Shown in pieces: positions 24,706 to 37,300 of a stretch of DNA of 64,000 bases (position 1 is the stretch's first letter; the number at the start of each line of letters is the position of its first letter). Source of the stretch: Thelonectria olida. Its lineage: Eukaryota > Ascomycota > Sordariomycetes > Hypocreales > Nectriaceae. The notes beneath the pieces were generated by a model, which was given only the letters and a program-made list of their open reading frames with translations, was not told the DNA's origin and made no database searches. The translations under genes were made by a program, and so were the position numbers. The DNA lies in contig JAGPYM010000003.1 of NCBI GenBank assembly GCA_020736575.1, positions 2,108,001 through 2,172,000 of the forward strand, written 5' to 3'.

Positions 24706-26356
24706 ATATGGAGTTTTTCTTTCTTGTCATGAGGATATTCTTAGAGTGAGATTGTGTGGATAACCTCAAGTGTGAATACGCCGCAATGCGGAGAGAATGA
24801 GGACGGCGTCATGTGTACTTCGTATACAAAGTAAGCCTTGATGGTGTGATGGCATCCCCCACTTGCAGATTCCTCTCGAGACTTTGTTCTCAAAGATCCA
24901 TGACATCCTGCTCCGCTCGTCCAGGCCAAGGCCTGCGTAGTCCAAACGCAATAGCCTCTCCAACGCTGCGTGATGGAGGTGTCTGGTCAATTCATTGACC
25001 ACAAGGTTTGTAGAACTAGATAGCTCCAACTTCCTAGGTAACTACACGATAAGGCTACCTACTCACGCTCAGTACATACGTCCCCAAGTACTTCAATGAT
25101 GGTGGTGGACATGCAAGCACTTAAAACCCCGGCCCGAGAGCTAGTCATTCAGGTACGCGAAACGAGTGTCTGGTGCTAAGGTATTTGCGGATGCAACACG
25201 TCAGGGAATCAGGGCATGGTTCAAACATTGTAGGGCCGAGCACACGGGTACAACCTCTTCCAACTCTTTCATTCCTTAGCTTCATGGTCGCCGTTGCCAG
25301 TCAATCGGAAGAACAAGCCACTACTATAGGTGATGCCAGTTATGTATTCGGCGTATCATCCTGTCCCTGGGCTTCGGTACGCATACAGGCCGCATCAAGT
25401 TCGCATTGCCCGGGTCTCACAAAGAAAACCTGGACGCTAACCGGTCTCTGCATATGCGGCCTCGAGGAGGCTGACGACAGTATCGCGAACACTAGCGAAG
25501 CACCCCGTGAATTGGCCCTTCAACCTCGATTGACCGCAAGCACCAAATCGTCGAGCCAACAGCGGTTGCGCCACCACAGGTCAGACAGCACGGTCACAAA
25601 CATTCCTGCCGTTTCCGGTTTCCTGAAGCCCGGCTTCTCTTTGTTCTGTTGGCTCGGTAGTGAATGGGGCAGATTGGGATGTCTCAGCCACTTCCAACGA
25701 TTGAGCCAAGGGCCAAACATCTTTTCACGTTGGGAAAGAGAAAAGACATTAGGTCTAGCCTCCTCGCCGCCCTTTTCTTCAGCCTCTTACACCCAAAACG
25801 GTGCGTAACCGTAATGCTACGCTTTTCTTCCCTTCAGTAAAGACATTCTCATAGAGGTGGAGGTGTTTATCCATAAGATGCATCAAATCTAGAAAACTCT
25901 TCTTTAACTACACCTCACATCTCCAAAACACTCCCGTTGAATTTCATGTATTCGATATCTCATTCATGCCATGCTTCGATATGTTTGATCGCTCACCCAC
26001 ACCTGCGTTCCAGTTGCTTGCCACCTCTTCACAATACAACATCTCCGTACAACATACTTCAACAAGAATGCTTCAATGCGAGAGTTCTTCTATTTTAGTT
26101 TTATGTCTCTCTCAAACCTGTATCTCCTTGCCTCCACAGATCGAACTCCATCCGCTCCATTGCCTCGCTGGCTAGCCACGTCTCACAAGCATGAGAGCCG
26201 ATAGGAACTACATAAAGAAGAGTGTCAGAATCAATCCGGGCCTTTAAAGATGATTACTCGTAGAGGAACTTGAACAGAACATATATGATCATTTAAACTT
26301 GAAAGTCATTATCCGTCACTTAAAGTGACAAGCCAAAAGACTGCCACCATCTCTAA

Positions 26357-26476
26357 TAACCTCACTTCTAACCTCACTTCTAACCTCACTTCTAACCTCA
26401 CTTCTAACCTCACTTCTAACCTCACTTCTAACCTCACTTCTAACCTCACTTCTAACCTCACTTCTAACCTCACACT
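26357..26476. repeat. 12-bp minisatellite, nine exact copies
   Basis: The unit TAACCTCACTTC is repeated nine times without error from 26357 to 26464, followed by a partial tenth copy. Period 12 keeps the frame: the plus strand reads Asn-Leu-Thr-Ser repeats inside a 120-codon open frame (26325-26687), the minus strand Arg-Ser-Glu-Val repeats. There are no spacers, so it is not a CRISPR array. Exact copies imply recent expansion. Confidence 0.9.
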
Positions 26477-27678
26477 TGAATGTTGTATGTGGGGTAGTTC
26501 TAGACTTTTGAACCGTTACAACACACAAGGTGCAGTCTTCGGTGTCATCGCCGATTCAGGGTTAAGCACACGTAGATTATTCCGAAGATTCATACTCAAT
26601 GACTCCATCAACTTGGTGCAATTCAAATATGAGAACAGTTGGATCATCTATGGAAAGAGAAACCCTTGCTTTCCAGTAGCCAATTGAACGTCTAATTCAC
26701 AAATACCCGTTTTTCGTACACAAAGCAAACTCCGTTCAACCCAGTCACGAGTCACCTAAATTTCTAGCCGGGATACACGATGAAAATGCGCAAGTCGAGA
26801 AGCAAAAGACAAAGGTAACCACGAGTATGGAAACTCAGCGAATGATGAGAGAGTCCCCTCGAGAGACGATTGAGTTATGCTGTTCCTATTTGAAGAAGGG
26901 TTGTTGGGCTTTAGCAGTAATGGCGGTTCCAGCATGCGGCTTGATACGACATGTTCGCGGCCGGAGAACACTGTTGCACAGTTGAAGAGACAACGTCTCG
27001 TGTATTCTCCCGCCCGCCATGGCTACTGATTGCCGCTTTTTTAGGTGGTACGATTCCATTCCTGGTCGCTCAATTACACAGTTGCAGAATTCGAGTGTGT
27101 GGGTGACTGCTTGAGCCGATGGAAGAGTTGAAATTGACGTTGAGCTTTCGCTTTTATGTATGTAGCCAGAAGTACCTATATCAACACTGTCGAGCAGAAA
27201 TTTCGAGCATTCTCTAAAGAATAGTAGACTTGTCGATATTTGGACATATTGCAACGTACTCAAGTATCTACTGTAGCCCTTTACCTCTTCCTACCGAGAG
27301 TCTTAAAGATGAACCACGTTCTTGTTTACTTTAAAGAGCTTATGAGGATTCCAATACATAAGAACACCTGGTCATCACTTTTTGGTGCTCAGAAAGCTCA
27401 GAAATAGGGAAGAAAGCCTCATATCAAGTGGCATTAAATTTATCAATGACTGTGTTCGAGCATCCACGGGGAGGCGTCAGGGAGGACAACCAACAAAGTT
27501 GCAAAGTGATGTTAATCAAGAGAGAAAACCTCTGAGGAGTGGCCTGCTTTGCGGTTCACACACTCCCAAATCAGATGGCCAAGGAAAGGAAGGTGGCGAC
27601 CGAGATGCCTCCTACTATTGTTAAGTGTAAGGCTGATGGTATGCACAGAATGTTTCCAAATATAGGCAGCTTCAAAGG

Positions 27679-27746
27679 GGGGGTTTAGCACAGCGAGCGG
27701 TAGCGCATCAGGTTCCGGATCAGGGCTCCTTAAGTTTGAGAGTTTA
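27679..27746 (+). pseudogene. degenerate tRNA-Arg(CCG)-like element
   Basis: The A-box-like TAGCACAGCGAGCGG (27686-27700) is followed by TAGCGC and then a seven-base anticodon loop TTCCGGA (27713-27719), with CCG in the anticodon position, as in tRNA-Arg(CCG). The flanking stem arms (27708-27712 and 27720-27724) pair at four of five positions including wobble. The T-loop reads TTTGAGA instead of TTCGANN, the T-stem pairs poorly, and no acceptor stem closes. A functional tRNA is therefore unlikely; a relic or the head of a tRNA-derived SINE is more plausible. Confidence 0.4.
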
Positions 27747-29061
27747 TTTATTTGCCTACCTGATATCCATCAGGACTTCACCGTCGCCAGTCCTTTTGTT
27801 GCTCCAATCGGCGATGTCATTGTAGAGTTTGTGGTGCGTTTCGAATATTGCGAGAGGCGGACGGCATGTGAGCTCTTTTGGTGCTAGGTCATGTGTCGTG
27901 GTGACTTTGACTTTCCCAGGGCGCGTAGCGACCCGGCCATGACGACGGGAAGTATGCGGTTGACGGAGCACCTAGCGGGCCATTGTTATTACGGGCCATG
28001 ACATGACAATATGAAGTTGGACGCCTCCTTGTCATTCTTTGTCCCCTTTCATTGCTTGCACAGTGGGTGTTTTTCCTGTGGAGCAGTGGCCTCGACGACA
28101 GAGCTGACAGCCAACACAGTTTAAAACGTTGTAGGCAACGGACATCATGATGAGACACAGGTCGATGGGCCACGCATTCCAAGTGAGAGGCTGGAAAGTT
28201 GCGATTCCGTCGATGCAGCGGTTCCACCGTAAACGGGCGCCTCCGAGACCACATGGAGCAACCGCCGAAGCCGTTAAAGCAGCGACTTACACATTCAGTA
28301 CCGAGCCTAACCTGGCAACTGCCTGCTGCACGGGAAGTTGGGCGTGATTAACGGTGTCTGATCAACGATTGCAGTTGGCTGCATGTCTCAGCGCCTGCGT
28401 GCCATAAGTTACCACAACACATGTGCATCAAGTCTGCATCGATCGATGCGGATGTTGCCTGTTCAGCCATGCCACGGAGGATTGTCAAGATTCCATCTGT
28501 ATGACTGGCCGGCCAACAGCAGTCACCTCACAACACCCAGATGCAATTCATTCGGCTGTAGGGTAGATGACCGGTCGATGGCTTGGTAATGGATCTATTG
28601 GGCAATTGATGCACCATCATCGCTCCTTGGACCACAAAATTTACCGAAGCAACGGACCAAGCTGCTTCTTCTGCCTAAACTAACGACGCCGAGTCCCACC
28701 ACCACACACCACTGTCGCTCGCTCATCAGCCTCTCAACAACTCTCATCAAAGCGCCCAGAGCCCGTCAAAGAACAGACGGCGTGACCTAATTGCGTTCTG
28801 GAGCTAGCACCGAGCCCAGTACTTTCGTATTGTTCCCTTCCGCCCATCTGAGGTGCTCAGCTCAGCCCAGCTCAGCCCAGCTCGCCTTCCGTTTCCAAAG
28901 CTGCATCCTCCTCCCCTGCCTGTTCTGGCTGCTGTCTCTCCGAGGTGCTCACTTCTCCACCGTAATTGGTCAACATCCAAGACACCAACCAGATCGACCT
29001 CTATTCTTCCTCTCCCTTCACACAAGACTCCACGTCTTGCGTATCTTCGGATAACAGCAGT

Positions 29062-29098
29062 TCTCTCTCTCTCTCTCTCTCTCTCCCTCTCTCTCTCT
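29062..29098. repeat. CT dinucleotide microsatellite
   Basis: This is an interrupted (CT)n tract about 575 bp before the PHD gene start, probably in its promoter or leader. Confidence 0.85.
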
Positions 29099-29649
29099 TT
29101 TTTAATTTGTATGTTACGGGTAACAGTGGTTCTTGTGTGTTTGTTTGTCCCCCTCTCCTTGTCATCCGTCTCCCTTTCCCTGCCCCTCCTCTTTTTTTTT
29201 TGCCGTTGCTTGTCTCATGGCCATGGTCCGTTCCCTCACCTAACGCAACTCCCTGCCTCCCTTTGCATCTCCTCTTCCATCTCGCTTCAACTCTGTCCCC
29301 AAATCTGAAAGCTAACCGTCCAGTTCTGGCTCGCACCTCTAGACTTTAATGTGTTGATTAGCTTCGTCTTTCCATGATCGCTTACGACCCTCGATAATGA
29401 CCTACGACCGCCGAAAATCTTAGACGTGCATTTGTCCTCTCCGACCTTCGTTCCCCTTGACTCCCGTCCCCGTCCACGGCTCTACCTTGCCCGGCTCTGT
29501 TATTCTTCCGCATTGTCGATTTCTCACATGTGCTCCCACTGCTGCTGAGGTCCTTTTCGATTTTTTCCAAGGCGCCTTGTGAATTGGTTCCCGCCTTGCG
29601 AACCGAATTTTCTTGCACAACCTCCCGAGGCTGGATCTATCTGGCCTGT

Positions 29650-29664
29650 ATGATACTGGAATAA
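29650..29664 (+). promoter_or_regulatory. minimal upstream ORF (4 codons) before the PHD gene
   Basis: ATG ATA CTG GAA TAA ends 8 nt before the main ATG at 29673. If included in the mRNA it could reduce or condition initiation. Confidence 0.4.
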
Positions 29665-29672
29665 AAGCTGCT

Positions 29673-32196
29673 ATGAGCGGGGATCAACTGGCTACCAGGT
29701 GAGATTTTTTTTATTCTTCACCTCTTCTACCCTGCTTGAATTTCCCTCGACATCATCTCCGCCCAATTCCCCCGCTCGCAAATGGCTGACTGAGTCCCGC
29801 TTCCTCAGCTTTCCAGATATAAGCCCCCGTCCTCCGACGCCCAAACGAACTCCGACCTCTGCAGTTTTCCCCAGTCCCGTATTCGAAACTCCCAAGCCGA
29901 ATCAGGGTTCCGTTAACGAGTCTGGGGGTTGGACGCCACGCTTCGCCGAAGAATATTCCGTCTTCAACTCGACACCGGGGAACCTCAGGGGCTCCCAGGG
30001 TCCCTTTGTTGACTTTGGCCCGAGCACACCCGCCAACGGCCACAAGAGACTGCTATCCGTCGAAGGGCTTGCTGCTGAGATTGCAACCCATGTGAACCAC
30101 TTCTCTCCCAATCCCAATCTCCCTTTACCTCCGGTTGATCCATCTCGTCGCCTAGCCTCGTCTCCGAATTCATTAACCGTCCCCAAAGAATACACTGCCG
30201 ACTCGAAACCCCAACCGAGCCCAAATACATCCAAGCCGCACCAATCAACGAAGAAGGCAAGGAGGGGGACTGTCACCGATTCGGTGCCCACGCAGACTGC
30301 GACACCTCCTCCAACTGGCCATAGGGTTGAGCACAAGCTCGCTTTGAAGCTCAATATGCAAAATGACCAGAGTTTCGGCCAACCTGACTTCACCGGGGGC
30401 TCCCAACAGCATGACCTTGCGGCCCTGATGGCTGCCTCCGGTGACATGTTTGGATATCCCATGTCCGCACCTGCTGGTGGGCCTGCCACCTACTGGGACC
30501 CCTCAACTATGGGAATGGATCTGGACTTCAGTGTACCTGCAACAACAAATGTTTTCCAGACGACCCCTGCTCATAGCCATCGTCATACCGGGTCATTTGA
30601 CTGGAACAGCGAAATTCAACTATTCCAACATCCAAGTGCACCTAGCGTACCGCTGCAATCCACGAACCAGGAGAATGTCCATCAAGTTCGGCAGGACCGC
30701 CCCATCGCACCACAACCTCCTGTATCTCAGCAAGCAACGATGGCGGCAAATGCTGCCATGGCGGCTGCATTTTCGGCTCCCATGGATGATCCGTTTGGCA
30801 TAATGGCTCCTGGAGAGGCGGTCGACCCGGGGCTGCTCTTCAGTCGCCCCCCATCATCCTCCATGAACTCCAACTTTCTCCCTGTGGCAACATCTGGGTC
30901 GGCTGAGGCGGCAATTGCAGAATCCGGATCGAGGACTCCGATTGGGGATGAACTTCGAAAGTCAGCTAGTGCTAAAGATATTCGAAATGGGAAGCTGCCC
31001 GACCGAGCCTTTGCCAACTCTCCCGTTAAAAACAACCGCCCAGGCCTTGGCCGCAGTGTTAGTGAGAACCGAGGAAGGAAACCTCAGAACCGACCAGTGC
31101 TCCCAAAGTTGGCACCCGCTATCAGACCAGTCTCGCAAGCCAGTAGCACAGCTAGCGTTGAGCCTGCGATTGCGCCTGCGCCTGCGCCTTTGCTTGCACC
31201 TGCAAGACCCATAGCTCGTCCTTCTGGGAGATCATCACCACTCAAGAGTCAACATCGTCTCTCAAGCCTTGGAACTATTCCCGAATCCTCCCTGCAGCCT
31301 CGAACACGAACCTCGGTTAGGTTCACAATCGATGCCCATGGACGAGCACGAGCCGAGACGACGATTGTCAATAACGAGCCCGACCTAGATGGGAGTATTA
31401 GATACCGGAATCCTTCTCGGGAAAGGTCTTGGCAAGATATGAACGACTCATTAGATGATGATTCATCTTCTGACGATGAGCCTATCATCATCCCCAGCCG
31501 GAATAACTCCTTCAATGCCTCGTTTGCACTTCCAGATCCCCTGAGACCTGTAGGCTCCATCTTTCACTCCTCAAGGCGAAGCGTTAGTGACCGAAGCACG
31601 AGCAGTTTCGCACATGATAGTGCGAACGGGTCCCAGCATGATGTGGAAAGTGAGGCGGAGACGGTTACGCATGAACGTCGTGGCAAGGTGGGAGACGCAG
31701 CGAGCGAGTTGCGAAAGGTGATTGAGGATCGACAGAAGCGATCGAGCCAAATGGGCAATTCAAGATCACAACGGTTCTTGCAGCCAAACCACCCCGGAAG
31801 CTTCCGTGGTGATACCATCTCACCGTCGAACCTCACAGATTCGAGCCTAATGACGGATAGGCAAGACTTCCGTTGTGTCTGTAGCCGAAAGTCATATGAA
31901 GAGGGAGACGGTTTCATGGTTCAGTGGTAGGTAGCTGTATAGCTTCCCTATGGTGGACTCAGACGAATGGAATCTGGACTAACATTCTGGCCAGCGAATC
32001 ATGCGAGAACTGGCTCCATGGCAAGTGCATCAACATTACTCGACGAACACTCCCAAAAGTTTATATTTGCGCGTACTGTGCAAACACGCCCAACATGCGG
32101 GGAGGTCGGATGCGAGATACAAGCCGAGGTAACATGAGAGGCGTCGGATCAGCGACGTCTCCGCTGGCGAACAAGTCTTTCAGGTCATTTCGATGA
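29673..32196 (+). CDS. PHD-finger chromatin protein with C-terminal PHD
   Basis: Three exons (29673-29698, 29809-31926, 31995-32196) give 781 residues. The start at 29673 joins MSGDQLATS to FPDISPRPPTPKRTPTSAVF and then WTPRFAEEYSVFNSTPGNL, which looks like a conserved N-terminus; a start inside the first intron would give a non-conserved leader. Most of the protein is Ser/Pro-rich and probably disordered, with a conserved-looking VRFTIDAHGRARAETTIV segment and an acidic DDDSSSDDE patch. The second splice creates the PHD finger: C698, C700, C715, C718, H723, C726, C740, C743, the C4HC3 order, in CESCENWLHGKCINI. PHD fingers usually read methylated or unmodified H3 tails. The exact complex is not determined. 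Reading into intron 2 would stop inside the finger. Confidence 0.88.
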
Positions 32197-33032
32197 AGGG
32201 GGGTGTTCAAGTTAAAGAAACTGCATAAGAAGGGGCGGGTGTGGGCAACGGAGTACTTTCTGAATATGTTTGGTTCATGATGAGATGAGGATAAAAGAGA
32301 AGAGGGCTCCCGCCGTATATATTAGGGGATGTAACTTATGTACAGACATCCAGACGATAGCCTAATACAATAAGGAGCGGATGACGCAGCTCTTGGGCCA
32401 ACTGTCAAGGACAGTGACGCACACGGGTATCAGTGCAGTTGACGTGAGCTGGTGAGGTGAGAGGTGGGAGGTTTGACGTAGTTGTGAGAAGGCTGCGAAT
32501 GAGGGGATAGTCTGCCGTCGACTCGTCCGAGATGAAGCTCCACATGAGGGGCTGAAGCATGAAAGACGTATCAGATCAGAGGAGTTGTCACCGCCTGTGG
32601 TTTGATGGACGGGCAGAGTTTGAAATGGGGCCACCCCGCGCTGATGATTCGGTGGTTGTGTTGAGCTCATCTTGCTCTGAAATCGTCCAGACGGTAAGGT
32701 AATTGCCATCTCGCCTCTTTGTTTCCTATAGACTGAACATCCAAACCAAAACGAAGCTACCCTATAGCTCCGATGATCGCCGTCTCAATCAATCAGGAGA
32801 CGTCAATATCAACTCCGCAGAGGGCCGAGCCGGGAACCGGAAGCTCGCCGACCTCCGATCTCGGCAGGTGGGGTAGACAAGAAGTGGTGGTTGTCGAGGC
32901 GGGGCAGCAGTTTATTACCAGCAGCTGAAGGAAAGAAATCCAAATCACGAACTCTCTTTCCCTTTTGCGTTCGTATCTCTTTTGACCCCGGAACAATTGC
33001 TGCAGCTGCAGAGCGACAAAGACATTGACACA
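32197..33032. other. intergenic region and leu1 promoter
   Basis: No gene is seen. The right end is the promoter and leader of the isopropylmalate dehydrogenase gene and contains a Leu3-like everted CCG/CGG element at 32830-32840. Confidence 0.55.
32830..32840. promoter_or_regulatory. Leu3-like element CCGGGAACCGG
   Basis: Everted CCG and CGG half-sites are separated by five bases. The canonical Leu3 site spaces them by four (CCGGNNCCGG). It lies about 193 bp upstream of the leu1 ATG, where a Leu3-type activator would be expected. The one-base spacing difference makes binding uncertain. Confidence 0.35.
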
Positions 33033-34387
33033 ATGGCTGAACACAAGATTGTCGTCCTGGCTGGTGACCACTGCGGTCCTGAGGTTCGTTTGCCCCCCTT
33101 CATTTGTCCTCCATTGTACACAGGTTTTGGTACTAACTGCGGAATAGGTTGTCGCAGAGGGCATTCGGGTATGGAATAATTCTTCGGAAATTCCGAGGCA
33201 AGATCTCAGATGGCTGACTTCAGAATAGGTCCTCAAGGCCATTGAGGAGAACAAGCCCAGCGTTGGCAAGTTTATTCTTCAGGAGCACCTCATGGGTGGT
33301 GTAAGTCCCGGTTTCGCTCGATTGTCACCCGGTGAACATTTACTGACCAACGCTTTCCTCCCAGTGCTCAATCGATGCCCACGGTACCCCCCTCACTGAC
33401 GAGACCCTCGAGGCCGCCAAGGCCGCCGACGCCGTCCTCCTCGGTTCCATTGGCGGTCCCGAATGGGGCACCGGCGCCGTCCGCCCCGAGCAGGGCCTCC
33501 TAAGAATCCGTAAAGAGATGGGAACCTACGGAAACCTGCGACCCTGCTTCTTCGCCTCCGAGGCCCTCGTCGATGCCTCGCCGCTCAAGGCCGAAGTCTG
33601 CCGCGGCACCGACTTTGTCATTGTTCGTGAGTTGACTGGTGGCATTTACTTTGGCGACCGCAAGGAGGATGATGGCTCTGGCCACGCCTATGACATCGAA
33701 CCCTACTCCCGCGCTGAGGTGGAACGTATCGCTCGTTTGGCCGGCTTTCTTGCCCGTGGTCGTGGCGAGACCAAGGTCTGGTCTCTCGATAAGGCTAATG
33801 TCCTTGCTACTAGCCGCCTGTGGCGAAAGGTCATGACGGAGACGTTCGAGAAGGAGTTCCCCGACCTCAAGATCGAGCACCAGTTGATTGACAGCGCGGC
33901 CATGATCATGGTTAAGAACCCCCGCGGTCTCAACGGTGTTGTTGTCACGAGCAACCTCTTTGGTGATATTATCAGTGATGAGGCCAGTGTCATCCCCGGC
34001 AGCATTGGTCTGCTGCCCAGTGCGAGCTTGAGCGGCATTCCTGACGGCAATGGCAAGTGCAACGGTATCTACGAGCCCATCCATGGTATGTCTTCATATT
34101 ACCCTAGACTCCAATCAAGTTATACGCATGCTGACTCGAGTGACAATTCAGGATCTGCCCCCGATATTTCTGGTAAGGGAATCGTCAACCCCATTGGTAC
34201 GATCCTGTCTGTTGCCATGCTCCTCCGCTACTCTCTCAGCCTCGCCGCCGAGGCCAAGGCTGTCGAGGATGCCGTGCGAGCTGCTCTCGACGGTGGTGTG
34301 CGTAGCAAGGACCTTGGTGGCAGTGCTTCGACCAAGGAGGTTGGCGATGCGGTGGTGAAGGAGCTGGTGCAGATCCTCAAGGCCTAG
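33033..34387 (+). CDS. leu1: 3-isopropylmalate dehydrogenase (leucine biosynthesis)
   Basis: Five exons (33033-33083, 33148-33168, 33229-33300, 33365-34085, 34152-34387) give 366 residues, the normal size. The enzyme oxidises and decarboxylates (2R,3S)-3-isopropylmalate with NAD+ to 2-oxoisocaproate, the third step of leucine synthesis, as a cytosolic homodimer. Visible signatures are the start [31 protein letters not shown], the substrate-binding region [29 protein letters not shown], the [13 protein letters not shown] helix, and the family signature [20 protein letters not shown] with its metal-binding aspartates, then [20 protein letters not shown]. Intron 1 has an unusual GTTCGT donor; exon 2 is only 21 nt. 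A Leu3-like element lies upstream. Confidence 0.97.
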
Positions 34388-37300
34388 AAGGTTGGAGGCT
34401 CGAGTATTGAGGTTCCAGACTTTGGGTTTTGAGTGGAAGAAAAAAAAGCATAGAGGCGGTTTAAGGATATCTATTTGACGCCAGAGGAACCTGAAAGCAG
34501 GACCGGGACCGAAACCCATTAAGAAAGTAAAATATGAGAACATTTTGAACAAGCATCTCACACTTCATGATTTTATCTACTCACAGGAATCATGAAGACT
34601 ACCTAGGTGGCTAAATTGGATCATGAGAAGACGCGTGTTTACGTGAGATTTGGGGAATTGGATTGTCGCAAGAACTGGATCCTTGGCAGCAGATGCAGAG
34701 CAGTTGATATCTATGTGTAACTAGACGCAGTGCTACCCTACGAGAACGATGATGGAAACGTGCCTCAATCTCGTCGCAATGAGTGGCAAAGCTTTCGGCA
34801 ATGGGATGAGCTGCTAGTTCTTCAGCTTGGAGAGAAAAAGGACCGAAGCCGAGAAGAGAAGAACACATATTGACGCTTCGCTACTGTATCGTTGCTGTAG
34901 ACGGCAGTGGCAGGGATTGATACGAGAAGGAACTCAGGTATGTCCCTTCATGCTCTAAGCAGCTTACAACTAAACAAAGTGAAGATGACACTGCGATGCG
35001 ACTCTGTATTGCGACACGCGCGGATGTGACGGTGCTTGACCACGCTGTCCAACAGCACCACTTGGCAACCTCCATGATTCGGGTCGGACTGTTTGTGGCC
35101 TCAATCGCATGCGGGAAACATGCTACCCTCGACAAGCTGCCACGTGCTTTCTTGTGCTCCAAGGTCTCGCTTGAGCAGGCTTGACGCAATGCAAACAGGC
35201 GGCGGAGCCAACCGACGAGTTTGTCACGAGATGGTGATTGGGATTGCAACGATGCGACATGAGCCGGTGAACGTCTGAGCGATAAAGACAAGACCCTTGG
35301 GGGGAGACTTTCGGTGACGCCGGAGAGATTGCGATATGGGACGAGCCGAGAAGTTGAGGCTTTCGCTTACCGGTCTGTTGGCGAGGGATGAGTGGACGGA
35401 GGAGAGATGCCTGGTGGAGCAGTCAGAGGAAGATTCATCCTATGGGGAGAATGGTTGGCATTAAGCTTGGTGGCATGGTTAAGGAGTCGTTTGGAGGTTG
35501 GAAGAAAGAAGGTTCGCTCGTATTGATGGAGAGCTAAGAGTCTTGGTCTGTGTTTGGTGTTGTGTTGTGTTTGGTTGAGGATGTGAGAGGGAGGGACGAG
35601 GTTGGGAAGTTGTTCCAGGCCCCGTCTGGGACTAAGACGAAGACGGGAATAAGTGGAGGTAGCTAGCAATGTGGTGGTGCGGGGAGGAGGACGACCATCA
35701 TCGATTTTATTCCCTTTGACTGTTGAATTATACGTAAAATACTTTTGTTCACTATAATACGAGATGGCGAACAAAGCATTTCGATTATGTGATGGACCTC
35801 GCTCAAAGTTTTCACGGGCGTTTCTGTCAGAAATGCACCAGTCATCGTTTTATCTTCCAGCACTATCGAACTCTCTACTCAACGCACCAGCCTTCATCGT
35901 CATGTGCATCTCAACGGCCCGTCGGCAATACATGACGTCCAGAGTTACAGCACATCCTACATTGCTCCACCTGCTACTGCATTACCAGCACAGAAGTGGC
36001 GTCCGGCAGATGGAAAAAGACTGGACGCCACCTGAAGCTAAGCGCTGTAAGGGACGGGAGAGATGAGCTGAGAGAGGAGAGCTTTTTCTTCGTCTGCTTC
36101 GTCCAACTTGTTGCTTCTTAGGCTAACTCCTGCTTGCAATTCCTCAGGGGTAATAGGCCATTGATGACGGCAATTCGCGGCACTAATCCCAGGGCAGCTT
36201 AGGCAGGCTGGCGTTGGGCTGGGATCGACGCAGGCCAGCCTCCGTTTCACACGTGTTGGCGGTTGGTGGGATACTTCGTGCATAGACATGAGGGACAAAA
36301 AGAAGAAGAAGAAGAAGAAGAAGAAGAAGAAGAAGAAGAATAAACATTCAATAATTCGAGAGCCTAAACGCACGGAGAGAATTGGAATTGCCAAGAATCC
36401 GATCGGGTAGCACGGGATCTTCCTTGGTCACCAGCCCGGTTCCACCACAGTTGACTCCTCCTCAGCTCTCTCATATGCAAGGCAAACGCAGCAGGCATCT
36501 CGGGAGGTGAGAGCTAGGTGTCCAAGTACCCAAGCACATATCATAAGGTAGCTCCAGCCCAGCTACAAAGCAACAAAAAGCTCGGGCATTAGCCAGTTTC
36601 CCTTGTCTAGTAGGTTTCAGAACTGGGCCACGGCCCACGCGAAGTGCGGAGAGAAAAGAAAGCGACGACCGATGAGCGAAGATAAGCTCATCATAGTGGA
36701 ATCGTTTGCTCGGGATTAATTTATCTAATAAACGGAAACATTTTTGTTTGCTGAACGAACCTGTTCGTTTCGACCGGGCATCTTAGCGCTTGAGGTGCTG
36801 AGGTGCAAAGTGTTTGTAGGTACGCAGCAGATTGATGTCATGGATGCCTTATTCTCGCGGCAACCACCATGCTCTTTCCTTCCCAGTCCTACTATCTACA
36901 CACCACATTCTTCTTTTTTTTTAATGTCTTTCTTCTCACTCCCACACGCTCGCTCACCCACTCCCTCTCTCTTCAACTCTTCCCCGCTCCTCCATCCCGC
37001 AACGCCGTCATGTAATGTACATGTGCTGTAACCGAAGAGGGAACCCCGTAATCGTGCAGCTTACTGACATCGTTGGCTTGGCTGTTGTTTCCTTGACCGA
37101 CCAGGCAAGTTGCATGCCTTTTCCCCTTCTCTTTTCTCTCTCATTCGAGTCTTGTGTGATTCTTGTATGTGTCTACTGCACCAAAGCGTACGACCTCTGC
37201 ATGGGACAGTAATCAATCACAGCCGCTGTCAACCAAGACGGATATCATGACATGACCTTTACGCAGATGCATCGACAGCAAACAGGATCCGACCAACCAT

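Larger units (their letters stand above)
22565..29672. other. 7.1-kb gene-free region
   Basis: I find no supportable protein gene. It holds T-rich tracts just after the Rua1_C gene (T19 at 23020-23038), an AT-rich TTAA/ATTA block at about 24660-24705, a 12-bp minisatellite at 26357-26476, a tRNA-Arg-like relic at about 27679-27746, a short AGCTCAGCCC repeat (about 28855-28882), and a CT microsatellite in the probable leader of the PHD gene (29062-29098). The longest open frame (25191-25808) has no recognisable domain. Confidence 0.55.

Noticed and set aside
25191..25808. 206-codon plus-strand open frame in the 7.1-kb gap
   Set aside because: No recognisable domain, signal or membrane segment, and composition like the surrounding non-coding DNA. 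Kept only as a remote possibility.
26357..26476. CRISPR-like array
   Set aside because: Direct tandem units without spacers, in a eukaryotic genome.
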